Below are positions 47,706 through 59,640 of a stretch of 64,000 nt of DNA, in pieces. The notes under the pieces are model-generated. The model had not been told where the DNA came from. It saw nothing but the letters and a program-made list of their open reading frames with translations, and did no database searches. Position 1 is the stretch's first letter; every line of letters begins with the position of its first letter. This DNA comes from Phaseolus vulgaris (taxonomy: Eukaryota > Streptophyta > Magnoliopsida > Fabales > Fabaceae). The stretch is taken from NCBI RefSeq assembly GCF_000499845.2, contig NC_023749.2, positions 44,333,608 to 44,397,607 on the forward strand, given 5' to 3'. The translations under genes were made by a program, and so were the position numbers.

Positions 47706-48958
47706 TGATAAGTGCCAAATTTCAGTAATATTTCATATTAAAATATAGACACTTATGAGTATTAATTGCTAAAATAAGTATAAAATAACCCCTAATTTAT
47801 GAATTTATACATTTTTACAAATTTTATGCTTTTAATTTAAATAAGAACAATTTATTCCCAAATTTTGTGTTAATTTCAAGTTTCTAGGGAAGAATGGAGA
47901 TAATTGGGCAAAAGGAAAATATACAAAGCTAAAAAGAGAAAGTTGGAATGCATCAACACTCACCAAAGTTGCCCAAACTCACAAAAAGCCAAGATGCCGC
48001 CAGTGGATCTTGCTCAAGCGAGTAAAATCTCACTTATGCTTAAGCGAGATAGCGCCAGTAACGTTGGGCCTTTTTACATTTTACTCTCCCAAGCGAGCCC
48101 ATTAGTGCCCAAGCAAGAAGTCACTTAAGCCCAAGCAAATTAGGTTAAATAGGAGGCTTGAGGCACAACCCTAGTGTGCAAGATTGGGAGGAAAACACCA
48201 TTCAGTAACTTGTAAATCAATTGAGAGAATAATAGGTGTAGGAAACATTAAAGGAGGCAACCGCCAAATAGAAACATCATGGATCTTCTTTTCATGTCAT
48301 CCTTGCGTGTAATAGTCATCATGAGTGGCTAATTCTACCTTTGGGATTGGGAGTAATTTGTTCTAACTCTGATGTATTGAAGTGATATTTAAATATAATA
48401 CTTTGTTCTTGATTGATTATTGGTATTATTTTTTTGCTTCTATTTCTTGATTTAGAGTCTTAAATCTGACTGAAAGTATTTTTATGGTTCTTACCTAAAC
48501 AATAATACTTAACATATTTGAGTGCTAGGAATAGACTGGAAATGTTAATGCTATCAACGTTTGATATGGATTCTAAGTTGTTTTTATAAATATGCGAGGA
48601 ATTGATATTTAGGAAGCATCTTAATAATTTTACATGCGAAGAATCAATATAAATGAATTTTATACGGGCATCAATATCAATCAAAGGACATAATGTTACC
48701 ATGCTAATCAATATACATAAGAGTGAGAAAGATGAAACCCAATCCCTATTTTTCCAACTTGAAGCAACAAATTCTTTGCCTTATTTTCTGATTAATCATT
48801 GTCATCACAACAACTTTCAACAATTTTTTATTATTTTGCTTTATATTTAGTGAATATTTTACTTGATTATTCAATTGTTCCTTGGGGGTTCGATATCTGT
48901 CCTTAGGGACATATTATTACTTCTGACAATGCGGTGCATTTGCCGTAAAAAGTCATCA
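47706..48958 (+). mobile_element. Solo-LTR-like element
   Basis: The block starts TGATAAGTGCC and ends AAAAAGTCATCA (TGAT/ATCA ends). Near its 3' end it has GTTCGATATCTGTCCTTAGG, followed by GACATATTATTACTTCTGAC, as in a group of legume gypsy LTRs. No primer-binding site follows and I could not find a convincing 5-bp target duplication. A related copy in opposite orientation lies at 49659. Confidence 0.55.
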
Positions 48959-49658
48959 ACGCCATGTAGGATGCCATATGGACGTCCCCTCTTGGCCTTC
49001 TAAGGCTCTAAATCCTACACTATCTTTGCCCAAAATACAAGGTCCAAAATGTTATTCTATTATTTACAAATTTATACAAGAGTAAGGCATATATTTATAC
49101 TATAATCTTCAAGTTGATCTTTTTCTATTAGTTGAGAAAAAAATATGGTTTTAGTAAGGATAGTCCTCCATCAAGCCCTCCCTTTGAAAAGATTTTGTCT
49201 TCAAATTCGATTCGTTGAAATCTTTGGGCCACTTTGTTCTAAAATTTTAGCATAGTCCACCTAATTCTAAAATTTTAGCACAGTCCACCTAGTTCAAATG
49301 TTCACGTGAAAAAATTAGGAAACATAAGAAGAACACAAAGAAAAAAAAAGAAAAATGAGAATAAACCATTGTGGAAAACAAATAGTCATTTGTTTTTGTT
49401 TTTTATTTTGAAATTTCTCTTTACTAACAAAAGAACATGAAAGACTTAAGAAAAATTACCTCTCTCAAATGTAGACCTCATGAAACAAAAAGGTTTCAAT
49501 GATGAAGAAACAACTTGTTTAGTTTTTTTTATTTTCATTTTCACTATTTATTTTTGCTTTTAGTTTTATCTCATCCTCTCTTACATGTTGAGGTGTAAGA
49601 GGACACAAAATAAATTTATGACCTTGAAAAGAAAATATGATCTTGTTTGTATGACCGT
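48959..49658. other. Spacer, nothing firm
   Basis: Contains a 27-bp duplicated phrase (CTAAAATTTTAGCAyAGTCC, 49237 and 49268) and no gene. Confidence 0.35.
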
Positions 49659-51067
49659 TGATAACTATTTTATGACAAATATACCGTGTCAAAAGTAATA
49701 ATTTGTCCCTAAGGACGGATTTGGAACCCACAAGAAACAATTGAATTATTAAGTATAAGATTCACTAAATAGAAGACAATAAGTAAAAGTTTGTAGGATT
49801 TTTATTGTGTATGATTGCAAGAATGTAAATAAAGCAAGGTAAAGAGTTGTTGATTCAATTGAGAAAATTGGGATTGAGGTTCATCTCATATGTCATGGTG
49901 TGCATGAACTCCTCCATCAGTTTCTCACCACATGATATCTAAGTCTATGTGACTTAGATCGTCAATGAAGCTCAGAGATATTTGTTACCACATAAGCATC
50001 AATACAAAAACAAGCATTAGTTCATACATTATCCCAAATGTAGGACTTCAATTCCATATAATTTTCATCATGCAATATCATTCAAAATGCAATCCACAAC
50101 ATTAAAAAATCTTATTTAATAACATAAAAACAAAACAACACTTAAATACTAAATTACCAAAATCTAATATTTCTACAAGTTTAAACAATATATAAACAAA
50201 CAATATCCTTGCAAGATAAAATTGAATATTGGGACCACATTTTATTAAAAATTAAAGTTAGCTTCCCTTACCTGAAATTTCTTATTCTGATGGAAATTCT
50301 ACCTCAAATAGGGTAACCACTCCAAAATTTAGGAATCTAAAGCAAGTTATCCAACCATAACCAAATTTTATTATGAGCTTAATCAAGTTGTGAGAAACAC
50401 TTTTCTCAACTAGTCCCACTAACATTGGTGACTAAATCATAGAGAAAAACAGAGAATAAGGGATCTTTAGAGTAAAAATGAGCTTACTTTGTTTGAAAAT
50501 CTAATCAGGTACAAATGTAGTCTGACTCCTCAACTATTGCAGGGTGTGATTAGATTTGGAAATAAATGAATTATGGAAGAGAAATTGAAGAGAGAAGATA
50601 GAAGCAAAGAGAGAAAAGAAAGAAAAAATATGAGGGGTGAAGGGCTTTCAAGTCTGACAATATTAACTAAATTAAATATTAATATAGAGACTAAAAAAGT
50701 TATTGGTATCTAAATTATTTTATATTATTGATAAATAATTTATAAATTGGTATTTAATTAGCTAATAAGATTTTAGTTAACAATTATTTAGATTCTAAAG
50801 TTGAGATATCATATTATAAGAAAAAGAAAATATTTAAAACCAAATCAAAATTTAGTACTAAAAATATATTTAATTTATTCTTAGATTTTACATAAATACA
50901 TGTGGAAAAGTCTTCATACAACCAATTAAATATTTAAAAGCACAAGAATGCATGGATAATTTCTTTCAATTTTTATTTGACATGGCCAAGAAAAAAAATG
51001 TAGATGCAAATACTCATGCTATAATAATAAATACAATTGTCCCTTGCACAACATACCAAGCATATCA
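49659..51067 (-). mobile_element. Second LTR of the 47706 family, opposite orientation
   Basis: The reverse complement ends GTCCTTAGGGACAAATTATT, then ACTTTTGACACGG and ATAGTTATCA, closely matching the 3' end of the 47706 LTR. The right (5') border is uncertain; ATCA at 51064-51067 is a candidate. Because the two copies are inverted they are not the LTR pair of one intact element. Confidence 0.45.
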
Positions 51068-51242
51068 ACCAAAATTGAGAGTTTGGTGGCAAAGTTATTG
51101 ATAAACCCAGCAAAAGATAATATTTTAAATTAGTAGTTTTATACTGTGTGCCATAATGTTTTTAAATAATTGCAATATTTCAAAGTCGTTTGAAAAATAG
51201 TATCGTGAGTTGCATTTAGTTGATCACATTATTGGTTTTTTT

Positions 51243-52131
51243 TGGATGGCAAAGCGGGACGGGCCGTGCGGGCCGGTCCGCGGCCCGCAGGTAAAAAACG
51301 CGGGGCGGGATGACCTTTTCAACCCGCTAAGCCGCATTAGCCCGCTCCGCATTAGCCCGCAACCCGCGCGGGCCAGTTGCGGGGTGGGGCGGGCTGGCCC
51401 GCAAACCCGCAAGAAAAAAATATTGACACTTAGTAGCAGCAGGGCAACCTAAACTGGGTCATGCCAATTAAATCAATTTCAAACATGATAAAGGAGCAAG
51501 ACACCATTTAGAGAAGGAGAAGTAAGCAGAGGGTATTTTAGAAGTTACCCATGACCAAACCATCAATTGAGTCAAAAGTTATCTTATTTTTATTGTATTA
51601 TTTTTATGAAAAATTAATTAATTAATTGTCATTGTTTTAATATATGCAGATGACGGGGAAGATTATAATTATGAAAAAATGGATGAAGGTTCTACTAAGG
51701 TGGCATCCAATGTTATTGAAATGGAAGAGTGTCAATAATGTTTATGTTTAATGTTTTTGAATTAATGTTTATGTTTAATGTTTTGGAATTAGGTATTTTT
51801 AATGTTTTGGAAGTGGAAGAATAGTGATATTTGATATTTATCTTAATGTTTTGATGTTTGACTATAAAAAAAAATTAGGTTTGATAATAACAAATATATA
51901 GGTTTAATTTGACAATTTTTTAATAACAAGATGTAAAAAAATAAATATTTAATTTTTAAAAAAAAAGAACGTGGGCTGGCCCGCAGGTTTGCGGGCCAGC
52001 TCTTATGCGGGGCGGGTTGGGAATTCTAGCCCGCAATAACTTTGCGGGGCGGGCCAACCCGTCCCGCATTTTTGCAGGCCAAGTGCGGGGCGGGCCAATG
52101 TGGGACGGGCTGGCCCGCTTTGCCATCCCTA
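51243..52131. mobile_element. 889-bp hAT-type element with GC-rich ends and 8-bp target duplication
   Basis: The left end TGGATGGCAAAGCGGG and right end (reverse complement) TAGGGATGGCAAAGCGGG are inverted repeats. Both are followed by long GGCCCGC/GCGGGCC-rich subterminal blocks (51255-51415 and 51968-52115) in an otherwise AT-rich window. The flanking 8-bp repeat GTTTTTTT (51235-51242 and 52132-52139) is the length expected for hAT, though it is low complexity. Internally, after an AG acceptor at 51648-51649, 51650-51737 reads as a short acidic last exon ending in a stop (Asp-Gly-Glu-Asp-Tyr...Glu-Cys-Gln), plausibly the tail of a deleted transposase. GC-rich frames spanning the ends are artefacts of composition. 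Confidence 0.8.
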
Positions 52132-52178
52132 GTTTTTTTTTTCCGTTTGAAGATAATCTAATCAATTACTTTGAAATG

Positions 52179-52179
<1 letters not shown>

Positions 52180-52213
<34 letters not shown>
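52180..52213. repeat. (AT)n microsatellite
   Basis: Pure AT run just right of the hAT element. Confidence 0.95.
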
Positions 52214-52215
<2 letters not shown>

Positions 52216-52623
52216 TGTTAAACAAATTAAACCCAACTAGATTGATACTAAATTGTATTTAATTAAAAACTGAATTGTTCTTTTAAAACTTTCTCTTTTA
52301 TTTTTAGTTGAAAAACTGAAATATTTTTCAATAAAGTTATTTAAGTTATAGCTTATGAATTTGAAAAATATAAATTAAAATAAGGTTATCACTAATAATA
52401 ATAATTAAGGTAATTCAAATAATATTCATTTTATTCAAATTATAATGTAGTGTGATTCAATTAATTTCAATAATTATACTATTGAGTTCCATTTGATTAA
52501 ATTATTTTTAGAGTTTAATTTAATTTTACCATAATATAATTTATCCTCTCTCTTACACACATATATTATGGTAATTTCTAATAAAATTGCTACAGACTAA
52601 AAATATGAATAAAAAAAATAAGA

Positions 52624-52875
52624 TATATCCACATGTCTAAATTTATTGATAAATTTAGTATTATATACGAATATTACTTACAGATTTGAATCTATAGGTA
52701 AGTTTAACATTTTTTACAAAATACTACTCACAAATATAAATTTGTAGGTGAATTCAGCATTATCTATAAACTATTACTCACGAATCTCTATCCATTGATA
52801 ACTTTTACATTCTTCACAAATTTTAACCACAAATTTATATTCATAAGTAAATTCAATATTATTACTATAAACATT
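52624..52875. repeat. Degenerate 50-bp tandem repeat, about five copies
   Basis: Units share the pattern 'TATTACTCACAAATxTAAATxTATAGGTAAxTTxAxCATT'. Unit starts are near 52671, 52722, 52773 and 52824, with a more diverged one before them. Confidence 0.6.
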
Positions 52876-54453
52876 TTTATTAATAATATTAAGAATATAA
52901 AAAAATCTTAATAGTTTTAATAATATAAATAATATTAATCATAATAATTATATACGTAATATTAAAAATATTATTATAATATGAATAATTATAAATAATA
53001 ATCATAACTAATATTCATAAATAGTAATAATAAATAATAATTGTAAATAATAAAGAAAATAAAAATAATAATAAAAATAATAAAAAAATTAAAGAAAGAT
53101 ATACAAAATTACTTACAGATTCAAGTTGGTATATGTATGAACTCAAATTGATAATTATTGCATACTAATCTCAATTAATAAGTAATATCTACAAACTAAA
53201 ATTAGTGATACAAAGTGAAGAACTTGATGAATAGAAACTGATGAACCACTTGCTCTTTATTTTTCTTGTTCCTAATTCCATCAAATCAAACAAACCGATT
53301 TATTTTCATCTCTCCAAAGTAAACAAATACCATAAGAGTATTAGTTAAAATGCAAAATAAAAATTGGAGGGTGAAAGAGACTGAAGTTGATACATAATTA
53401 ATTCAATTAAGCACTTCACATATTTTCGAAAAATTACTTTTACCACTTATCTGATATTTGTGAAAAACGGCCAATAATTGAAAAGCTTATCCTAAACATT
53501 TTTACTAATGATTTTCAAATTCAATAAACAAATTAATATGAATATGGTATGGCATAATCTTCCTTAAACATATAATTAATTAGGGGTTTGATCTTCTAGT
53601 CAAAGTACATTGAAATAAATTATTAAAGGAAAGTCAAACTCAAAATAAATTTTAATATCTCAATATATTAGTCTTTAACTTCCAATTGGAGAATACTTTA
53701 AGGCTAAAATAAAAGGTTTAAGTTTAGTCTCTCAAATATATTAGTCGTGTAATTTGAAAAAAAAAATGTTTTAATTCTTTTCCCTTCGTATATGGTTAGA
53801 GGTTTTATTTACATGACTAACAAATTATAACTCAAATTTGAATTTTCATTTTTATTTTTATTATAAAACACTCTATTACATTTTTTTTCTTCAAAATATT
53901 TATTTTGACAATTTTATCTAGACAGAAAAAAAATGGACAACTTAACTAAAACCATTTTTTTTAATGAATAGCTAAAAATATTATTTTTAAATTTGAATAA
54001 CTAAATACAAATTTATTTTAAATATGAGGGATTTAAAATATATTAACGCAAGCAAGAAAATAATTTAGTAATATTAACTAGTTTCTAATATGATATTTAT
54101 ATCACATTAAATCATGTTAAGATAGAGCAAATTAGTTTATGAAAAGTTTATAAAATTTCATTGTTTATTTTATTAGTAATTTTATATTTTTAAACATTTT
54201 TAAAACCATAAAATAATTAAAATAAAATTGCGTTGTCAATTTATATTCTTATAAAGATAATAAAGTATGAATTTTACCAAATTCTTAATCAAGTTAGTAG
54301 TTCATTTTATATACTAAATATTAAAAAAAAATTGGGTGTTTTTTAAGAAGAGGTTGATCTTGTATACTAATTATTTTAAATTCTAATTCTAATTAGTAGT
54401 TAAAATTTGGTAGTTGATGTTTGATACCAATTTAGAAACTACTTTATAATTTT
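52876..54453. other. AT-rich intergenic DNA, nothing recognised
   Basis: Very AT-rich, with TAATAATAA-type low complexity at 52900-53080. No coding frame. Confidence 0.45.
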
Positions 54454-54462
54454 TTATTAATA

Positions 54463-55416
54463 GGTATAATTACCTTTTGGGTCCCAACATTAAGGGTCAA
54501 TAGTCAATTTCATCTAGTGGTTTTAAAAAAAATCAATTTTGTCCTTAGTATTTTAAAAAAATATGCAAATTGATCTCTTCCGTTAAATTGACACGAATGA
54601 CATTAACTGGTGATAATGTGATACACATGGTGGCACATTTATAACAGATGAACTTCATGTGTAATTTGAGTCGAATTTGGGGTTAGTGGTGGAGCCGCGA
54701 CACAATGATTCTCAGTGTTCTACAGTACTCCCAAAATCAAATTCCCAATGTTCTACAATTTTATTTATTTTTTGATCGGCCTCAATGTTCTACAATACCC
54801 CAATGTTCCCAAAAGCTCCTTCACCAGTCTCTCGATGATGGTCTTGCCACCAGAGAGCGAGGATTTATGGAACGACGTTAAGGAGTATGAGAAGTGACGA
54901 TGAGGACATCTTAGGATTGTGTGAATTTGGTAACACTCATTTGCCTTCATTTCAATCGATTAGAGGAAGAAAAGTACCATTCAATTTTCTTTTGATTCTA
55001 AATCACATCCCAATTGAGATGGTGACTAGAAACATAAAAGGATAATTGAAGAAAAAAGAAAATGAAATGGTGAAATTGAGGGAAGAGTTTGAGGGTTCAA
55101 AAATAGGATCGAAATTGTGAAAATAGAAGGTAATGACTTTTGTGACGTGACCATTGTGGTAAGCCTACGACAAATCCAAATTATTATAATTAATATTAAA
55201 TTTGATGAGAAGGTTGTTGGATTACACGTGGACCACATGTACATAATTCTGTGAGCCACATAATCACCATCTAACATCGTTCATGTCAATTAAACGGAAA
55301 GGCCAAATTGCATACTTAAAAAAAAAAAAACTCAAAACGAAATTGATTATTTTAAAAACCACTATATCAAATTGACTATTGACCCTTAATGTTGAGACCA
55401 AAAAGATAATTATATT
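54463..55416. mobile_element. 954-bp Mutator-like element with long TIRs
   Basis: The left end GGTATAATTACCTTTTGGG and right end (reverse complement) AATATAATTATCTTTTTGG are followed by near-identical ACATTAAGGGTCAATAGTCAA. Inverted similarity runs about 140 bp. The flanking 9-bp segments TTATTAATA (54454-54462) and TTACTAGTA (55417-55425) match at 7 of 9, consistent with an old Mutator duplication. The interior (54660-55270) is less AT-rich than the flanks and has short open stretches on both strands, including Val-Leu-Pro-Pro-Glu-Ser-Glu-Asp-Leu-Trp (about 54840), but no recognised domain. It interrupts an AT-rich repeat related to those at 56820 and 57950. Confidence 0.7.
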
Positions 55417-58400
55417 TTACTAGTAATAGAAACTATTTTATATATTAATAATTTTTTATTATAAATAGTATCTAACTTAATCAATACAATAATTATTTTT
55501 AAAAAAAATTTAATGATTTTTTTATTAATATGATTTTAATATTTAGGGATTACCACAGATTCAGTTAGACCTCAAAAAAATATGAAGATAAATTTGTTAA
55601 TAAACTTGCTATCTTAAAGAACTATATAATATTTTTGAATCTAAATGTGGATATCAAATTTTATCTTAAAACTTTAGTCCAAAATTTGAAAGACCCATAT
55701 GAATTAAAGATTGAAGTAATAGTATGAAAGAAAGCAGAGAGAAGAAAAGAAGAGAATCTTTGATGAAATAGATTGATTTGAGAAATAGAAAGGGAGATGT
55801 TTTAATTAATATTTTCCAAAAGGCATTAGAATCCAAATTAGTGAAACAAGAGCATGAACTAACGACATTGCAATGGACAAGAATCCAAACAATTAATGGG
55901 GAAAAGGTACTCATTTTGATTGGGTAAAGTGATCTTTTTGATTAAAAAGTGGATCTTTTTGATAGACATGAGAAATAATTAAAATCTGTGCAAGCAACCA
56001 CCATTGTCCGGAATATTAGTCTCATTGTCTTAGGCATGCAATAATAGGGTGTGCACTTGAATGGGGTCACTCTTTGATAGATAGAAAGATAGATAGAAAG
56101 CAATAACTCACATAATCAAGCCAATGTTAGCGCTGTAAAGAACAACCATTAAATACAAGCCTAATCAGATCATGGTTGCTGTGGTTGCTGGGTTACACCT
56201 ACTCTCATACATCAAGACAAACAAATTAAGATGGTTAAGGAGTGGAGAATGGACTCATTGCTTCAAACCCTTGATCAATTAGGAAAAGTTGTGCTTTTAT
56301 TATGTGTTATAATTTTTGATTTAGTGATAAATGTTTGATTTAAGTTGATGACTTGTTTTGATGATTATCTGGGATGATTTCGTGGAGGAAAAATTTTAGA
56401 TGCATGATGATTTTTTTTATCGAAAACCTTACTGATATAGATTTTAGATAAATAGAACTCACTCTCGTAAATGATGACATGAATAAAAGTTATAAGTGAA
56501 ATACTCTTGGTAGAAAATGATTTCGTCTGAGTGAGAGTTTACCAATATAAAAGGGTTAATAGACTTTCATCTAGTCTGTTATTAGAATTCTTTATTAATA
56601 TGTATAATCTATCTATGTATCGTTTTTGTTAACATATGAGTTTTGATATAGTTCCTCCATATTTTTGTATTTTTTTTTTCTTTTTTTAATAATACTTTTT
56701 TCATGTGATGACAAATAATTGTTGTTACTTGAGGTGTCAGCCTAGCTAAGATGTCAAATAGCATAATGATGCCTAACATGAAAGTTTTTATTAAAAAAAA
56801 AGTTTTATCCTTCAGAGTTATCATTAAATAAAAACTAATTTTAGAGAAAATATAATTAGTTATTATACAGTGACTAAATTAAATAATATTTTATAAACTA
56901 AAAAAAATATTGATGTCTAAATAGTTTATACTACTAATAAAAATTTATAAACTAGTTTTTAAATTAGTATATAATATTAACTACCAAATTTTAACCACTA
57001 CCTAATTCATATTCTAATTTTTTTATTAATAATATAAACTATTTTAATTACCAATAATTTGTTAATTTGTAAAATAATATCTAAATTAATTATTATAGTA
57101 ACTAAATATTTTTATTTTTAAAATTAATTTATATTAAATGATTCATAAGTATAAGCATAAGTCTTAAATTGAAAGGAAAAAGTTTAACAATATATAACAA
57201 AATAAACTTATAAACCGATTTTTCTAAATTTTTTTGAGTTAAAGTTGGTGTTATAATATAAGATTGATAAATGTATCTCATCTCAAAAGACTCATTAAAA
57301 CCATAACCATGTTCCTTAATTAACTTCTTTATTTGGTGAAAGGAGTAGTTAAGCTTTGAATAGCACGTATACATTAATACTTTTTTTAAAGCTCTCAACA
57401 CTAAATATTTGCTTAAAAAAAGATTGAATGAATCACAAAAGGGTGTGTTTGAGAAAGAGTTTGTATTTAATGCAACCCAATTCAAAGTTAAAACTACATA
57501 AAGAATTTTAGACCATGAGTCTAAATAAAATGCCACTTCTTCTAATAAAAATTGCTTGTCCAATAATCACACATTCACATTAATAATTATTTTCCAAATT
57601 TTAATTACTCTTCTCATTGAGATGACAAATAAAGAAGCCTAGTAAGTTATGTTGGTCCAGAATTTTCAATTCATTTTTAGTTCTTTTAGTAATTGAAAAG
57701 TTGATTTTGTTTAATTAGTCCCTTTTGGAAAAACATGTTTGTTTTTTTTAGAAAAAACAAGTCTTTTTTAATAATTTCTGGTTATGATTTAGACGTCAGT
57801 TAAAGTAACTTTATTTTTATAAATGGCAGTTTCTGATTCATAATATTTTATATTTTTTCACTTTTTATTCTTTAAATATTTATTAATTTTTCTTATTTTT
57901 TAAAAAATTAAATTGAAAAGTTATTTTATTATAAAAAAATTATTCAATAATAATAATTTTAAAAATAAAAATAATTAATTACTATATTAACTAAAATACG
58001 ATAAAAAAATTATTCATATTTAAAATAGTTCTTATTATTAATAAATCAGTTTTAAATTAATATTTACTAGATAATATTGTTTAGTTACTAATTTCTATTA
58101 ATAATATAAATTATTTTAATACTAATAATTTTTTAGTATTTAAAATAATATTTAATTTAATCAATATAATAATTAATTATTTTTTATTTTTAAATTTATT
58201 TTTATTTAATATTTTTTTATAATATTTTTTTTTAAACAAGATATATTGTTTATCTATTTGATTATTTTTTCCAGTTTTCTCCTTTTTCTCCAAATAATTT
58301 CCTTTACTTTTTTAAATAATATAAGTCATTTATTTATTTTTACTTCTTTTCTTTTATTATTTGTTAATAATTTTTTTATCCCTTTTAAACAATTTTATGT

Positions 58401-59640
58401 TTAACTATTTATTTTAACCAATACGTTAAATAATACTAAAAAGGTAACGTAAAATTAAAAAAATATTATTTTCACTTAATTTTAAACATGATTTAAAATA
58501 TTTTAAAATATGATATGAGATTAGTAGTAAAATATGTTTTTTTTTCATATGATAATACTTGGTGTCTGACTAAAAAGTTATAAAAATAATAGAAAATAAA
58601 TATTTTTATTATTAGTTGGTTTTTATAAATTGGAATAAGAGAAGAATTGGGAGAATGTTACATTGAATGTGAGAATAAAAGCAAAATGACTGACATGGTT
58701 GTCTGAAGAGAATAATAATGACTTTAGAAGAGGATTTTGCAGTTCCTCAAAAGCCATGCATGGAGCATGTTAACATCTACCTTTTCGATTTACTTTGCCT
58801 TCCTCACTCATCACTTTTGCCTTAGAAGGGACGTGATCCCAACAACACATACACTTCCATTAGGGCACACTCTTCCACTTTCTTCATCACATTTATCTAA
58901 TTTTATTATTTTTCTATCATAAAAATAAATAAATAATTTTTTTTGGTACGTTCAATATTTTGTTAGTTACGTGAGAAATGATTCAACCTTTATATATGAA
59001 CTTATCCATAATCTCACACGACTTACACTAAAGTTTACTTTATTTAATTCAAGTTTACTTTATTTAACTCTGAGGAGGAAGATCGAAGAGAACTAAAATC
59101 TATTATAATAAAATCTATATGTATAACCTCAAATAATATCATTAAAATTTAAATTTGTACACATCAAAATTTGAATTTCTTTTTTGTTTATATCAATTGT
59201 CACTTTTATAATTTAGCGATTATCATTGTCTTACTTATCTGAATTATTATTGTAAAATCAAACAAAAAAAATCAAAGTTTCAAATTAATAAAGGTAAAGT
59301 GTTAGTTTTTATCTCTTCTAATTAAATATTTCACATATGTATTATCACAAAATTAAATATCTTTTAAAAAAACTCAATTATATGTATTCCACCTTCTTCA
59401 CAATTTAATGTTAATTTTCTTTCATATGGATGATTAGATTAAGTGTGTTTTCTTATATCATATAGTTTAAACATGGTATTTAAAAAGAAAAAAAAATAAC
59501 AATTTGAATACTTCACCCTCTTCAATATCTACCATATAATAATTTTATTTTCATATAAAATTATTTATTTAAAAACATTGTTGTGAATTATAAGATTTGA
59601 ATAAAGTTATTTAAAAACATTGTTGTGACACAAACTTCAA
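55417..59640. other. AT-rich intergenic DNA with related low-complexity repeats
   Basis: Blocks at about 56812-57140 and 57945-58220 share words such as AAATTAGTATxTAATATTAAC and TTTTTATTAATAATATAAACT with the DNA flanking the 54463 element and with the MITE at 35275, suggesting one AT-rich MITE family; borders cannot be set. No gene is supported; the 144-residue minus-strand frame (57129-57563) has no recognisable motif. Confidence 0.4.

Noticed and set aside
48880..48920. Possible tRNA B-box (GGGTTCGAT)
   Set aside because: No A-box or cloverleaf around it; it is part of the LTR 3' end.
51210..52214. Arg/Gly/Pro-rich frames over the hAT ends
   Set aside because: They result from GCGGGCC repeats that lack stop codons; there is no start context or conserved domain.
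57129..57563. 144-residue minus-strand frame
   Set aside because: AT-rich codon content (Leu, Tyr, Lys, Asn), no motif, lies in a repeat-like block.
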